DNA from: Candidatus Purcelliella pentastirinorum
Lineage (GTDB): Bacteria > Pseudomonadota > Gammaproteobacteria > Enterobacterales > Enterobacteriaceae
Direction: 5' to 3'
Assembly: GCF_028748785.1 (NCBI RefSeq)
Contig: NZ_CP110496.1
Coordinates: 62,001 to 126,000, forward strand
DNA length: 64,000 nt
Positions within the stretch are counted from its first letter, which is position 1; each line of letters opens with the position of its first letter. Below are positions 10,655 to 21,437 of this stretch, one piece after another. Made by a program: the position numbers and the translations under genes. The notes under the pieces were generated by a model. The model was not told the DNA's origin and did not search any database. It saw only the letters and a list, made by a program, of their open reading frames with translations.

Positions 10655-10987
10655 ATGGGATTTTATTTTCATTTTATAATACATATTTTTTTATCAATAT
10701 TATTGATATTTAGTTGGAAATATAATTTATTAATTTTATTTTGTATAATTTTATTATTTTTTTATGGTTTTTTATTTTTTGCGATGTTATTTGTCAATCA
10801 AATATATTTTTTACGTAAATTTGACGATTTTTTAGAAGAGATTACTACTATTTACTATTTTTTTTGTAATTTATTGATGTTATTTTTAATATCTAAAGTT
10901 ATTAATAATTTATTTTTTTTGTTTTTTTTAGCTTTGTTGGTAAATTTAGGTCCTTTATTTATTTCTTTAATTAGAATTATATATTGA
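10655..10987 (+). CDS. ybhQ: Inner membrane protein YbhQ-like
   Basis: A 110-residue, very hydrophobic protein with about four membrane segments. The central FDDFLEEITTIYYF followed by LISKV and LGPLFISLI aligns with E. coli YbhQ (FLEELTTTWYF, LLSRV, AGPAVVSLL), which is 136 residues. The N-terminal dozen residues and the charged C-terminal tail are missing here. The position next to ybhL supports the call. Function is unknown in any organism I can cite. Because hydrophobic A+T-rich ORFs can match by composition, confidence is moderate. Confidence 0.65.
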   Translation: MGFYFHFIIHIFLSILLIFSWKYNLLILFCIILLFFYGFLFFAMLFVNQIYFLRKFDDFLEEITTIYYFFCNLLMLFLISKVINNLFFLFFLALLVNLGPLFISLIRIIY

Positions 10988-11149
10988 TTTTTTTATTGAA
11001 ATTATTTTGTTTGTTATTATAAATGATATTTGATTTTAATTATTTAATTAAGAAAGAATTAAAATTATATTTTATTTATATTTTTTATTTCCAATTTATA
11101 TAAATATTATTTATTGTTATTGTTAATATATAAATGAAGAGTGTTTTTT

Positions 11150-11518
11150 ATGGAATTAAGTACTTTAAATATTTCTGAAAATTGTTCTGTTTTATATAAT
11201 GTTGTTATAACTGATAATGCTGCAAAACAAATTATTTTATTATCTAATAGAGATTTTAATATTAAAGGTATTAGATTAAAGGTTTCTCATTCTGGTTGTG
11301 CAGGATTAATATATAAAATGGATGTTGTGAAAGTTTTAATTGAAAGTGATTTAAGCTTTTGTCATATGGGAGCAACTTTGTATGTTTCCTTAAGTGATAT
11401 TGAATTTATTAATGGTATTAAAGTAGATTATGTTATTAATGAATTTAGTTCAATGTTTACTTTTAATAATCCAAAAGCTTCTCGTTTTTGTGGATGCGGT
11501 AAGAGTTTTAATATATAA
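11150..11518 (+). CDS. sufA: Fe-S cluster assembly A-type carrier SufA
   Basis: A-type carrier that passes Fe-S clusters from SufBCD to targets. The ATG at 11150 gives 122 residues, the E. coli length; an in-frame start three codons upstream is less likely. The three cluster-binding cysteines are present (SGCAGL and CGCGKSFNI). It is the first gene of a complete sufABCDSE operon on the plus strand. Confidence 0.93.
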   Translation: MELSTLNISENCSVLYNVVITDNAAKQIILLSNRDFNIKGIRLKVSHSGCAGLIYKMDVVKVLIESDLSFCHMGATLYVSLSDIEFINGIKVDYVINEFSSMFTFNNPKASRFCGCGKSFNI

Positions 11519-11566
11519 AAATTTATGTTAAAAATGTATTTTTTTTTTGGTAAAATGAGATAAATA

Positions 11567-13006
11567 ATGTTTAAAAAGTATAAGCAGGGTTTTTTTACTA
11601 AATTAAATACAGATAATTTAGGTTATGGTATCAATAAAGATATTATCATAGCAATATCTAAAAAAAAAAATGAACCATCTTGGATGTTAGATTTTCGTAT
11701 AAAAGCATTTAATATATGGAAAGATATGTCTGAACCTCATTGGTTAAATGCTTCTTATGAAAAATTAGATTATCAGAAATATATTTATTATTCAGCTCCA
11801 TGTATTAATAATAATTTAAATTTTGATAACATTAAAAATAAAAAATCATCTAATGATGATGGTAATAATTATTTAACTAAAGAAGTAAAAAGAACTTTTG
11901 ATAAATTAAATATTCCAATAAATAAAAATAATAAATTAGCAATTGATGCTATTTTTGATTCAGTATCTGTTGCAACTACTTGTAGTGATTTTTTAAAAAA
12001 AAAGGGGATTATTTTTTGTTCTTTAAGTTATGCGATTAATAAATATCCTTTTTTAGTAAAGAAATATTTAGGTATGGTTGTACCCCTTGATGATAATTTT
12101 TTTGCAGCTTTAAATTCAGCAGTTGTTTCTGATGGTACTTTTGTGTATGTGCCTAGAGGAGTACATTGTCCTATGGAGTTATCTACGTATTTTAGAATTA
12201 ATTCTAAAAATACTGGTCAATTTGAAAGAACAATTATTATAGCTGAAGAAAATAGTTATGTTAGTTATATTGAAGGATGTTCTGCTCCAATTCATCATAA
12301 ACATCAATTACATGCAGCCGTTGTTGAAGTTATTTTACATAAAAATGCTAGAGTAAAATATTCTACAGTACAAAATTGGTTTCCAGGAGATAATATTAAC
12401 AATGGTATTTTAAATTTTGTTACTAAAAGAGCATTATGTTTAGGGGTGGGTAGTCGAATGTCCTGGGTACAATCCGAAACTGGTTCTGCTATAACTTGGA
12501 AATATCCAAGTGTTATATTAAAAGGTGATCATTCTATTGGTGAATTTTTTTCTGTAGCATTAACCACAGGTTATCAACAAGCCGATACTGGTACTAAAAT
12601 GTTTCATATAGGGAAAAATACTAAATCCACAATTATATCTAAGAGTATATCTACATTTAAAAGCAGAAATACATACAGAGGGATAGTTAAAATAAATAAA
12701 GGCGCTTCAAACTCTAGAAATTATACTCAATGTGATTCAATGTTGATTGGTAACAATAGTAAGGCTTATACATTTCCTTCTATTAAAGTTAAAAATAATA
12801 CTTCACAGGTAGAGCATGAAGCTACTGTTTCCAAAATCAATGAAGATCAATTATTTTATTGTTTACAAAGATGTATTAATCAAGATGATGCAGTATCTAT
12901 GATAGTTAATGGATTTTGTAAAGAAATTTTTACAGAGTTACCCTTGGAATTTGCAGTAGAAGCTAAAAAATTATTATCTATAAATTTAGAAAATAGTGTG
13001 GGTTGA
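11567..13006 (+). CDS. sufB: Fe-S cluster assembly scaffold SufB
   Basis: Scaffold subunit of SufBC2D. It has 479 residues (E. coli 495); the shortening is in the N-terminal Cys-rich loop, where the E. coli cysteines are not conserved. The core is highly conserved: VPRGVHCPMELSTYFRIN, NWFPGDN, QSETGSAITWKYPS, and YTQCDSML with the Cys proposed as the cluster-building site. An in-frame run of 11 A residues (11660-11670) encodes part of SKKKNEP. Confidence 0.96.
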   Translation: MFKKYKQGFFTKLNTDNLGYGINKDIIIAISKKKNEPSWMLDFRIKAFNIWKDMSEPHWLNASYEKLDYQKYIYYSAPCINNNLNFDNIKNKKSSNDDGNNYLTKEVKRTFDKLNIPINKNNKLAIDAIFDSVSVATTCSDFLKKKGIIFCSLSYAINKYPFLVKKYLGMVVPLDDNFFAALNSAVVSDGTFVYVPRGVHCPMELSTYFRINSKNTGQFERTIIIAEENSYVSYIEGCSAPIHHKHQLHAAVVEVILHKNARVKYSTVQNWFPGDNINNGILNFVTKRALCLGVGSRMSWVQSETGSAITWKYPSVILKGDHSIGEFFSVALTTGYQQADTGTKMFHIGKNTKSTIISKSISTFKSRNTYRGIVKINKGASNSRNYTQCDSMLIGNNSKAYTFPSIKVKNNTSQVEHEATVSKINEDQLFYCLQRCINQDDAVSMIVNGFCKEIFTELPLEFAVEAKKLLSINLENSVG

Positions 13007-13035
13007 ATAAATTTAAAATATGGAATGTATTTTAT

Positions 13036-13776
13036 ATGCTTAAAATAAATAATTTAAATGTTAATATAAATGATAAAGGTGTTTTATTTGATGTAAATTT
13101 AAATATTAACCCTGGTGAAGTGCATGCTATTATGGGTCCTAATGGCTCCGGTAAAAGTTCCTTTTCATCAGTATTATCTGGTAACCCAAAATATAAGGTA
13201 ATTTCAGGTGATATTAATTTTAAAAATTATAGTATATTAAAATTATCCGCTTCTGAACGTGCTAAAAGAGGTATTTTTGTTGCTTTTCAATATCCTATAG
13301 AAATACCTGGTGTTACTAATAAATTATTTTTATATACTGCATATAATTCTTTACGTAAATATAATAATAAAACTAAATTAAATTATATTAGCTTTAATAA
13401 GTTGTTAAATAATAAAATTAATTTATTAAATATATCTAAAGATTTTTTATCTCGTGCAGTAAATGTAGGTTTTTCTGGAGGAGAAAAGAAATGTAATGAT
13501 ATATTACAAATGCTAATTTTAAAACCTAAATTATGTATTTTAGATGAAATTGATTCTGGTCTGGATATTGATATTTTAAAAAGAGTATCTGAAATTATAA
13601 ATAATTTACGCAATAATATTCGTTCTTTTATTATAATAACTCATTATAGACGTATTTTGGATTATATTAAACCTGATTTTGTACATGTTTTGTATAATGG
13701 CAAATTTATTCATTCTGGTAATATTTCATTGGTTAGCAAATTGGAGGAAAAAGGATATGGTTGGCTTATCAATTGA
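13036..13776 (+). CDS. sufC: Fe-S assembly ATPase SufC
   Basis: ABC-type ATPase of the SufBC2D complex, cytosolic. It has 246 residues from the ATG at 13036 (E. coli 248). The start 11 codons upstream overlaps sufB and has no counterpart in the family. Walker A GPNGSGKSS, Q-loop FQYP, signature SGGEK, Walker B LCILDE and switch His ITHYRR are all visible. The 3' end overlaps sufD by 20 bases, suggesting translational coupling. Confidence 0.95.
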   Translation: MLKINNLNVNINDKGVLFDVNLNINPGEVHAIMGPNGSGKSSFSSVLSGNPKYKVISGDINFKNYSILKLSASERAKRGIFVAFQYPIEIPGVTNKLFLYTAYNSLRKYNNKTKLNYISFNKLLNNKINLLNISKDFLSRAVNVGFSGGEKKCNDILQMLILKPKLCILDEIDSGLDIDILKRVSEIINNLRNNIRSFIIITHYRRILDYIKPDFVHVLYNGKFIHSGNISLVSKLEEKGYGWLIN

Positions 13777-15013
13777 TATTTTTTTAAATAAATGGAAAGA
13801 TTTATTTTATAATAGTGTTAATTATTCTAATTATTCTAAAAATCATTTGAAGAGTCTATTAAATATTAAATTAACTGTTAATGAGTATAATTTGTTTAAG
13901 TATTTTTTTGATAAAAAATTAGTTAGTTTTGTAAATAAAAATTTATTATTGGATAAAATTAATGAATTGTCTTTACCTATTGATTCTATTCGTTTAATTT
14001 TTATTGATGGTTGTTTTTCTTATAATTTTAGTGATAATGAATTTATTATATTTAATAATATAAATGTTTCAAGTTATTATAATTATTTTACAGCTATATC
14101 TTCTGATATTTTTTTACATTTAATAGAGAGTTTTTTAAATAAAATTTTTATTTTGAATTTATATTCAAATAATTTAAATGATAAACCTATATATATATTA
14201 AATATTACTACAGGATTAAAATCTGATTTAAATGTTTTGAATTATAGATATCATATAATTGTAGAATCTTCATCTTGTATTAGTATTATTGAACATTATG
14301 TTAGTTTAAATAATTATTCTCATTTAACTTGTTCTAGATTTGTCATAGAGGTTTTAAATAATTCATATTTAGATCATATAAAAATTTTATCAGAAAATTC
14401 TTTTAGTTATCATTTTTCTTGTAATGATATATATATTGATAGTAGTTCTTTTGTTAATAGTACTGTTTTTCTTTTAGGTTCTGGTATTATTAGAAATAAT
14501 ACTAATGTCAGATTTAATGGTGAAAATGGAAATATTTTATTGAATAGTTTATCAGTTCCTATTAAGAGTAATATTTTTAATAATTATACTTATGTTGAAC
14601 ATAATTTTTGTAATTCTAAAAGTCATCAGTTACATAAAATAATTTCTTCTGCTTATGGTAAATTTAAAGGTTTGGTAAAGATACTAAAAAATTCATCAAA
14701 AGTTGATGCCACAATGATAAGTAGAAATTTATTATTAAATGATTTTTCTTTTATTGAAACTGAACCTAAATTAGAAATTTATAACAATGATGTAATATGT
14801 ACACATGCCGCTACTTTAGGTAAGATAGATGAAAATCAAATATTTTATTTATGTTCTAGAGGTATAGATAGTGAAATAGCTAAAAATATTATTTTATCAT
14901 CATTTAGTCATGATGTTATTGATTTAATAAAAAATAATTTATTGAGAGACATAATTTTAAAATGTATTAATAAGCGGTTATTCGGTGATTTTTATGAATC
15001 CATTGATTATTAG
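13757..15013 (+). CDS. sufD: Fe-S cluster assembly protein SufD
   Basis: Partner of SufB in the SufBC2D scaffold, needed for iron acquisition. It has 418 residues from the ATG at 13757 (E. coli 423), with a GGAGG-like site 14-8 bases upstream. The longer open frame upstream is a shadow of sufC. The N-terminal half has drifted strongly, but the beta-helix C-terminus is clear: EPKLEIYNNDVICTHAAT, which retains the functional His, then GKIDENQIFYL. Confidence 0.93.
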   Translation: MVGLSIDIFLNKWKDLFYNSVNYSNYSKNHLKSLLNIKLTVNEYNLFKYFFDKKLVSFVNKNLLLDKINELSLPIDSIRLIFIDGCFSYNFSDNEFIIFNNINVSSYYNYFTAISSDIFLHLIESFLNKIFILNLYSNNLNDKPIYILNITTGLKSDLNVLNYRYHIIVESSSCISIIEHYVSLNNYSHLTCSRFVIEVLNNSYLDHIKILSENSFSYHFSCNDIYIDSSSFVNSTVFLLGSGIIRNNTNVRFNGENGNILLNSLSVPIKSNIFNNYTYVEHNFCNSKSHQLHKIISSAYGKFKGLVKILKNSSKVDATMISRNLLLNDFSFIETEPKLEIYNNDVICTHAATLGKIDENQIFYLCSRGIDSEIAKNIILSSFSHDVIDLIKNNLLRDIILKCINKRLFGDFYESIDY

Positions 15014-16223
15014 AAAACAATTTCCTATTTTAGAAAATAAAGTACATGGTAAAAAGCTAATATATTTTGATAATGCAGCTTCTACACAAAAACCGTTAAG
15101 TGTAATTGATACAGAAATGGATTTTTATAAATATGAATATTCATCTGTTCATAGAGGTGTATATTCGTTAAGTACAAATGCTACTAATCGTTTGGAAAAT
15201 ATTCGTATTCAAATAAGTAAGTTTATTAATGCTTCATCTGAAAAAGAAATTGTTTTTTTAAAAAATGCTACTGAAGGTATAAATTTAGTTTCTAATAGTT
15301 GGGGATATAATAAATTAAGAAGTGTTGATAATATAATTATTACAATTATGGAACATCATTCAAACATAGTTCCTTGGCAATTGTTATCTTTGAAGATTGG
15401 TTTTGAAATTAGAGTTTTAAATATTAAACCTTCAGGAGAACTAAATATTGATCAAATACATTATTTAATAGATAAAAATACTAAATTATTAGCTATTACT
15501 GAGATTTCTAATGTTTTAGGATTAATAAACCCGTTAAAAGAAATAATTTCTATAGTTAAAGATTATAGGATTACTACATTAGTAGATGGCTCTCAAGCTA
15601 TATTGCATAAAAAGGTGGATGTTCAAGATTTAAATTGTGATTTTTATGTTTTTTCAGCTCATAAAATTTATGGTCCATCAGGAGTAGGTGTTTTATATGG
15701 CAAGTATGAATTATTAATTAATATGCCTCCTTGGCAGGGTGGTGGTGGTATGATTAAAACTGTTTATTTATCAAGTATTAAGAAAACAACTTGGTTATCT
15801 CCTCCTCATCGTTTTGAAGCTGGTACTCTTAATGTGTCTGGTATTATTGGTTTAGGAGCTGCATTAAAATGGTTTCAATCTATAGATATTAATTTAATTA
15901 ATAAATATGAGAGAAAAATGTATAATTATGCAATGGATAGATTAAGTGAATTATCTTTTCTTAAGATATATAGTTTATCTAAACATTCAATAGGTATAAT
16001 ATCTTTTAATTTTATAAAAAAACATGCTTATGATGTTGGTATTTTTTTGAATAATTATGGTATTGCTATACGTACTGGTCATCATTGTGCTATGCCTTTA
16101 ATGAAATATTATGGAGTTTCTTCTATGTGTAGAATTTCTTTTGCACTTTATAATATTCAAGAAGAAATAGATAAATTAATATTTTATTTATCTCGTATTC
16201 ATTATTTATTAAATAAGTATTAA
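14994..16223 (+). CDS. sufS: Cysteine desulfurase SufS
   Basis: PLP enzyme that releases sulfur from cysteine and passes it to SufE. It has 409 residues from the ATG at 14994 (E. coli 406). A GTG at 14985 would begin MIF as E. coli SufS does and remains possible. Seen: YFDNAAST, VHRG, the PLP-Lys motif FSAHKIYGPSG, and the active-site Cys loop in RTGHHCAMPLM. It overlaps sufD by 20 bases. Confidence 0.95.
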   Translation: MNPLIIRKQFPILENKVHGKKLIYFDNAASTQKPLSVIDTEMDFYKYEYSSVHRGVYSLSTNATNRLENIRIQISKFINASSEKEIVFLKNATEGINLVSNSWGYNKLRSVDNIIITIMEHHSNIVPWQLLSLKIGFEIRVLNIKPSGELNIDQIHYLIDKNTKLLAITEISNVLGLINPLKEIISIVKDYRITTLVDGSQAILHKKVDVQDLNCDFYVFSAHKIYGPSGVGVLYGKYELLINMPPWQGGGGMIKTVYLSSIKKTTWLSPPHRFEAGTLNVSGIIGLGAALKWFQSIDINLINKYERKMYNYAMDRLSELSFLKIYSLSKHSIGIISFNFIKKHAYDVGIFLNNYGIAIRTGHHCAMPLMKYYGVSSMCRISFALYNIQEEIDKLIFYLSRIHYLLNKY

Positions 16224-16251
16224 TTGTTGATAAATTAGGATTTATTTTTAT

Positions 16252-16668
16252 ATGAAATTTTTGTTTACCAGAGATGAAGTATTATCTAATTTTAAATTAT
16301 TTTCATCTTGGGAAGAAAAATATTTATATATAATTGAATTAGGTGAGTCTTTACCTAAGATGCCTTCTTGTTTATATTCTACTAAAAATTTAATTATTGG
16401 TTGTCAAAGTAATGTTTGGGTTTATTTAAAAAAAGATGTTAAAAATATCATTAAATTATATGGTGATAGTGATACTTTAATTACTAAAGGATTTATAGCT
16501 ATAATATTAATTTTTTATAATGGTTTAACAGTTAAAGAATGTATTGCTTTTGATGTTTATTTTTACTTAAAAAAAATTTCTTTAATGAATAATTTAACAT
16601 ATTCTCGTGTTGAAGGTTTGAATTCTATTATTAATTATATTTTTAATAAATTAAAATTATTTATTTAG
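16252..16668 (+). CDS. sufE: Sulfur acceptor protein SufE
   Basis: Accepts persulfide from SufS and delivers it to SufB. It has 138 residues, identical to the E. coli length. WEEKYLYIIELGE and the acceptor Cys in GCQSNVWV are conserved. It is the last gene of the suf operon. The lpp and ldtE genes that lie between sufE and pykF in E. coli are absent. Confidence 0.95.
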   Translation: MKFLFTRDEVLSNFKLFSSWEEKYLYIIELGESLPKMPSCLYSTKNLIIGCQSNVWVYLKKDVKNIIKLYGDSDTLITKGFIAIILIFYNGLTVKECIAFDVYFYLKKISLMNNLTYSRVEGLNSIINYIFNKLKLFI

Positions 16669-16765
16669 TATTTTTTTTTTGAATTTTTATTTAAAATATT
16701 TTATTTTTTTATAATTTATATGTTTTTTAATATTTATTTTTTTAATTATTAATTTTATTATTAAA

Positions 16766-18178
16766 TTATAATGTATGTACTGATATAGTATTGGTTGTTC
16801 CTTTAGGTACAAGAGCGCCTGATACCATTATTATAGTGTCTCCTTTTTTTGCATAGTTATTTTTTAATGCTATTTTTTTTCCAATATAGTAAAAATCATC
16901 TGATGATTTTATTTTGTTTATTATAAATGGTTCTATACCTTTACTCAATATTAAATGATTAGCTGTTTTTTTGTCTGTTGTTAATGCTAGTATGGTTGAA
17001 CTAGGAAAATATTTACGTAATGATTTAGCAGATTTACCACCTTCAGTAGTTACAATTATTAGTGGAGATTTTAACTTTTCCGCTGTTTCTACTGCACTTT
17101 TACATACTGCTTCAGTTATTCTAAATATTTTGTCATTGTTTTTTATGTTAATTTTAGGTTTTATTATTTTATCTGTTCTATTACATATATTTTTCATAAT
17201 TGATACTGCTTCTATTGGATATTTACCTTTAGCACTTTCCCCTGACAACATTACAGCATCGGTTCCATCTAAAATAGCATTTGCGACATCTCCAGCTTCA
17301 GCTCTTGTGGGCCTGGGATTATATATCATTGAATCTAACATTTGTGTTGCAGTAATTACTACTTTGCCATGATTATTACATTGTTCTATAATTTTTTTTT
17401 GTGCAAAAATTACATCTTCTACAGGTATTTCTACTCCAAGATCACCTCTTGCTACCATAATTCCATCTGATACATTTAAAATTTCTTTAAAGTTATTTAA
17501 TCCTTCTTGATTTTCAATTTTTGATATTATTTGTATTCTTCCTCCCTTGTATTTATTTATATATTTTCTGATATTGATTACATCATTAAGTTTTCTTACA
17601 AATGATGCTGCTATGAAATCCACATTATGTTTACAACCAAATATTAGATCTGATTTATCTTTTTTAGATAAACTTGGTAAATTAACACATATTCCAGGTA
17701 AATTAACACTTTTATTTTCACCTAATATACCATTATTCAATACTTTACATATTATTTTATTTTCATTTAAATCTATGATTTTCATTCCTATTAATCCATC
17801 ATCTATAAGAATAATATTACCTATTTTTATATCATTTATAATTTTTTTGTAATTTATAGCTATACATGTCTTATCACCTTTTATATTTTGATCTGTAGTT
17901 ATAGTAAATATTTGATTATTATATAATTTAATTTCTTTATTGTTTTTTAATTTCATAGTTCTTATTTCTGGACCTTGCGTATCCAGTAAAATCGCAGCAT
18001 TTATCCCAGTTTCTTTCATTACTTTTTTTAAATTATTTATACGATTTTCATGTTCTTCGTAACTACCATGTGAAAAATTTAATCTCATTACATTCATACC
18101 AGCTTTTAATAAAGCTGTTAACATTGTTATTGATTCTGTTTTAGGCCCTATAGTGCAAACTATTTTAGTTTTTTTCAT
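16766..18178 (-). CDS. pykF: Pyruvate kinase I
   Basis: Converts phosphoenolpyruvate and ADP to pyruvate and ATP, the last glycolytic step. It has 470 residues, the exact PykF length, starting [16 protein letters not shown] as in E. coli PykF (not PykA). [53 protein letters not shown] and the C-terminal ASVHVL-like end (SVHTL) are present. It is convergent to sufE, in the same neighbourhood as in E. coli. Confidence 0.96.
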   Translation of the reverse strand: MKKTKIVCTIGPKTESITMLTALLKAGMNVMRLNFSHGSYEEHENRINNLKKVMKETGINAAILLDTQGPEIRTMKLKNNKEIKLYNNQIFTITTDQNIKGDKTCIAINYKKIINDIKIGNIILIDDGLIGMKIIDLNENKIICKVLNNGILGENKSVNLPGICVNLPSLSKKDKSDLIFGCKHNVDFIAASFVRKLNDVINIRKYINKYKGGRIQIISKIENQEGLNNFKEILNVSDGIMVARGDLGVEIPVEDVIFAQKKIIEQCNNHGKVVITATQMLDSMIYNPRPTRAEAGDVANAILDGTDAVMLSGESAKGKYPIEAVSIMKNICNRTDKIIKPKINIKNNDKIFRITEAVCKSAVETAEKLKSPLIIVTTEGGKSAKSLRKYFPSSTILALTTDKKTANHLILSKGIEPFIINKIKSSDDFYYIGKKIALKNNYAKKGDTIIMVSGALVPKGTTNTISVHTL

Positions 18179-18388
18179 AATAATTAATTTTTTGTTTAAT
18201 ATATATATATAATATAAATATAATTTAATAATATCAAATTAATTATTTAATTACAAAATATTGATTTTAAATTTTATTTTTTTTATTGTTTTATTATTAG
18301 GTTTAAATTATGTTTTGATTGTTTTTAGATATTTAAAAATAATTCTTTTATGTTTTTATTTTACTTTTATCAGGTTTAATTATCGCTT

Positions 18389-19435
18389 ATGAATAGAATA
18401 AAGGATATTTTTTATTTTAAGAAAATTTTTTTCTCTCTTATTTTTATTTTTATTTTGTTTGTTTTATTTTTTTTAATTGTTAATCCATTTATATTATCTT
18501 TTACTTGGGCTGGTGTTATTGTTATTTCTACTTGGCCTATATTATTATTTATTGAACGGTTATTATGGAATAAACGTTTTTTGGCTGTTTTTATTATGTT
18601 GGTTTTTTTATTATTGTTATTAGTTATTCCTATAGTTATTTTATTAAGCAGTTTAATAGATAATATATATCCACTCATTAATAAATTTAAACATAATCAT
18701 ATAAACTTTCCTAAATTGTTTTGTCTTATCAAGATACCTTTAATTGGAGAAAAATTATTTATTAATTACGATAAATTTATTTTAGGTAAAAATATATTAA
18801 TCTTTAATAAATTACATCCATATTTAGGTAAATTGGTAGAATTTCTTGTATTTCAAGCTAAACAATTTACTATTTTATTATTAAATATAATTTTAACTTT
18901 AATATTTGTTATTTTTTTATATTTTAAGGGGGATAAATTATCTAAAAGTATAAGAAAATTTGTTTGTAATTTTTTTTTAGATCAGGGATTAATCATTTTT
19001 GATTTTATAGGAGAATCTATAAGATTTATTGTTTTAGGTGTTTTATTAACAGCTTTAATTCAAGGTGTATTATCCGGTATTGGATTAATTATTTCTAATA
19101 TACCATATGCTGGTTTTTTGGCTTTGTTAGCAATTTTGTTTTCTTTATTGCAAATAGGATCATTACCTGTATTAATTGTATCTATTATATTTTTATATAT
19201 AAATGGTGATATTTTTCATGGTAGCATTCTTTTTATTTGGAGTATTTTAATATCTGTTTTAGATGGTATACTTAGATTTGTTTTGATTAAAATGAGTTAT
19301 GATATACCATTTTTATTAATTATTTCTGGGATATTTGGGGGTTTTTTATCTTTTGGTATTATTGGTGTTTTTATTGGTCCAGTAATTTTGGATATTTTAT
19401 ATCGTTCAATAAATTTATTTATTTATAATGATTGA
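18389..19435 (+). CDS. ydiK: AI-2E family transporter YdiK
   Basis: Multi-pass inner-membrane protein of the UPF0118/AI-2E family. It has 348 residues (E. coli YdiK 370), with the polar C-terminal tail missing. NPFILSFTWAGVIVISTWPILL near the N-terminus and the C-terminal FGIIGVFIGPVIL are family landmarks and match YdiK closely. E. coli ydiK also sits near suf, supporting orthology. The substrate is not known. Confidence 0.87.
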   Translation: MNRIKDIFYFKKIFFSLIFIFILFVLFFLIVNPFILSFTWAGVIVISTWPILLFIERLLWNKRFLAVFIMLVFLLLLLVIPIVILLSSLIDNIYPLINKFKHNHINFPKLFCLIKIPLIGEKLFINYDKFILGKNILIFNKLHPYLGKLVEFLVFQAKQFTILLLNIILTLIFVIFLYFKGDKLSKSIRKFVCNFFLDQGLIIFDFIGESIRFIVLGVLLTALIQGVLSGIGLIISNIPYAGFLALLAILFSLLQIGSLPVLIVSIIFLYINGDIFHGSILFIWSILISVLDGILRFVLIKMSYDIPFLLIISGIFGGFLSFGIIGVFIGPVILDILYRSINLFIYND

Positions 19436-19553
19436 TTTGATAAAATATAATGTATTTTTTTATTTTGATACTTAATATTTTTATTTATATATTGATATTT
19501 TATTAATTAAAGTACATTTTATGAAATTTATATTTTTTTATTAAAAGTAAATT

Positions 19554-19898
19554 TTAATTTATAATTTTTCCTAATTTTTTTCCTCCTAAGAGATGTATAT
19601 GTAAATGATATATTTCTTGTCCTGCGTTTTTATTACAATTTATTATTAATCTGTATCCACTTTTTTCTATTTTTTGTTTTTTTGCTAATTTTACAGCTAT
19701 AATTAGCATATGTCCTATTATCATTTTATCTTTTTCATTTTTTAGTTCATTCATTGTTGGTATTAATTTGTTTGATACAATTAATATATGTATTGGTGCT
19801 TGAGGGTTCTTATCTTTAAATGCTGTTACTATATTATCTTGATATAGGATATTAGATTTTATTTTATGATTAATGATTTTATTAAAAATATTATTCAT
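19554..19898 (-). CDS. hinT: HIT-family purine nucleoside phosphoramidase HinT
   Basis: Hydrolyses nucleoside phosphoramidates such as aminoacyl-AMP. It has 114 residues (E. coli 119). FKDKNPQAPIHILIVSNKLIPT and the catalytic histidine triad YHLHIHLLGG are intact. It is located next to ptsG as in the E. coli ptsG-fhuE-hinT region, with the intervening genes lost. Confidence 0.94.
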   Translation of the reverse strand: MNNIFNKIINHKIKSNILYQDNIVTAFKDKNPQAPIHILIVSNKLIPTMNELKNEKDKMIIGHMLIIAVKLAKKQKIEKSGYRLIINCNKNAGQEIYHLHIHLLGGKKLGKIIN

Positions 19899-19935
19899 AC
19901 AATTCCCTATTAATTTTTTTAAAATATTTTATTTT

Positions 19936-21354
19936 TTAATTTTTTTTTATGTATTTTTCTATTGCTGTTTTTATATTATCTGATTGTGTACCAAAAATTA
20001 ATTGTAATCCATTTCCTATTTTTACTATACCAGCAACTCCTAATTCTCTTAATTTATTTTCGTTTATTTTTGATATTTTTTTTACATCTATTCTTAATCT
20101 TGTTATACATGCATCTATATTAATAATATTTTTTTTACCACCCAGTGAATTAATTAATTTAATTATAAAATTTATATTTTTGTATGTATTTTTTTTAATT
20201 TTAATGTTTGATATTTCTCTTCCTGGTGTTTTTAAATCAAATTTAGTTATTATAATTTTAAATATACTATAATATAGTATTGAGTAAAAACCTCCTATTA
20301 TAGGAAATAACCATAATTTATTTCCATTATTACTTAACAAAATAAAGTCAATTAAACCATGGGAAAAACTTATCCCATTGCGCATATTTAATATTATGCA
20401 TATTGCAAAAGCTAATCCTGATAATATTGAATGAATTATGTATAATATAGGAGCTACGAATAAAAATGTAAATTCTATTGGTTCTGTGATACCCGTTAAA
20501 AAAGCTGTTAATGCACCAGATAACATTATACCAGCTATTTTTTTTTGATTTTCTTTTTTTGCTGACTTCCATATTGCTATAGCTGCTGCAGGTAATCCAT
20601 ACATTTTAAATAAATAACCTCCTGATAATTTACCCGCTGTTATATCTCCTGCCATATAGCGAGGTATATCTCCGTGAAATGTTTGTCCTAGATGATTTAT
20701 GAAATCACCCACTTGCATTTGAAATGGAACATTCCAAATATGATGTAATCCAAAAGGTATTAGTGCTCTTTCTACTATGCCATAAATACTAAAAGCTATT
20801 ATTGGATTTTGATATGCAGCCCAATGTGAAAAATTTTCTATTATTTTACCTACTGGTGGCCATATAAATGATAATATTATTCCTATTAGAATAGATAATA
20901 TACCAGACATAATTGGTACAAAACGATTTCCACTAAAAAAACCTATATATTCTGGTAATTTTATCATATGAAATCTATTGAATATAATTGCTGACAATGA
21001 TCCAGCTATAATACCTCCTATTACTCCTGTATCGTAAGTTTGTTTTGTTATATGTAGATTATTTGAAATTATTAATAATGTTTTATTTATAATTATATAT
21101 GATATTACTGCTGCTAATGCAGAAACTCCATTATTTTTAGTAAATCCTAATGCAACACCTATAGAAAATATTAGTGGCATATTGATAAAAATTGAACCTC
21201 CTGTTTCAGCCATAGTTTTAGAAATTATGTATGGTAAAAAGTTTAAATTGGATGATCCTATTCCTAATAATATACCAGCTAATGGTAAAACTGATACTGG
21301 TAACATTAGTGATTTACCTATTTTTTGTAGGTTGATAAATATATTTTTATTCAT
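19936..21354 (-). CDS. ptsG: PTS glucose-specific EIICB component
   Basis: Membrane transporter that imports and phosphorylates glucose, taking phosphate from HPr via EIIA(Glc) (genes not in this window). It has 472 residues (E. coli 477). An N-terminal EIIC membrane domain ([42 protein letters not shown]) is followed by the EIIB domain with its phosphorylated Cys in [12 protein letters not shown]. With pykF in the window it points to glucose as a carbon source from the host. Confidence 0.95.
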   Translation of the reverse strand: MNKNIFINLQKIGKSLMLPVSVLPLAGILLGIGSSNLNFLPYIISKTMAETGGSIFINMPLIFSIGVALGFTKNNGVSALAAVISYIIINKTLLIISNNLHITKQTYDTGVIGGIIAGSLSAIIFNRFHMIKLPEYIGFFSGNRFVPIMSGILSILIGIILSFIWPPVGKIIENFSHWAAYQNPIIAFSIYGIVERALIPFGLHHIWNVPFQMQVGDFINHLGQTFHGDIPRYMAGDITAGKLSGGYLFKMYGLPAAAIAIWKSAKKENQKKIAGIMLSGALTAFLTGITEPIEFTFLFVAPILYIIHSILSGLAFAICIILNMRNGISFSHGLIDFILLSNNGNKLWLFPIIGGFYSILYYSIFKIIITKFDLKTPGREISNIKIKKNTYKNINFIIKLINSLGGKKNIINIDACITRLRIDVKKISKINENKLRELGVAGIVKIGNGLQLIFGTQSDNIKTAIEKYIKKN

Positions 21355-21437
21355 ATATTAATTTCCCTTAAAATATTATTTTTCTAAATTAGTTTTTATT
21401 AAATGTTAATTTAATTATTTATAAATTTATTAGTTAT

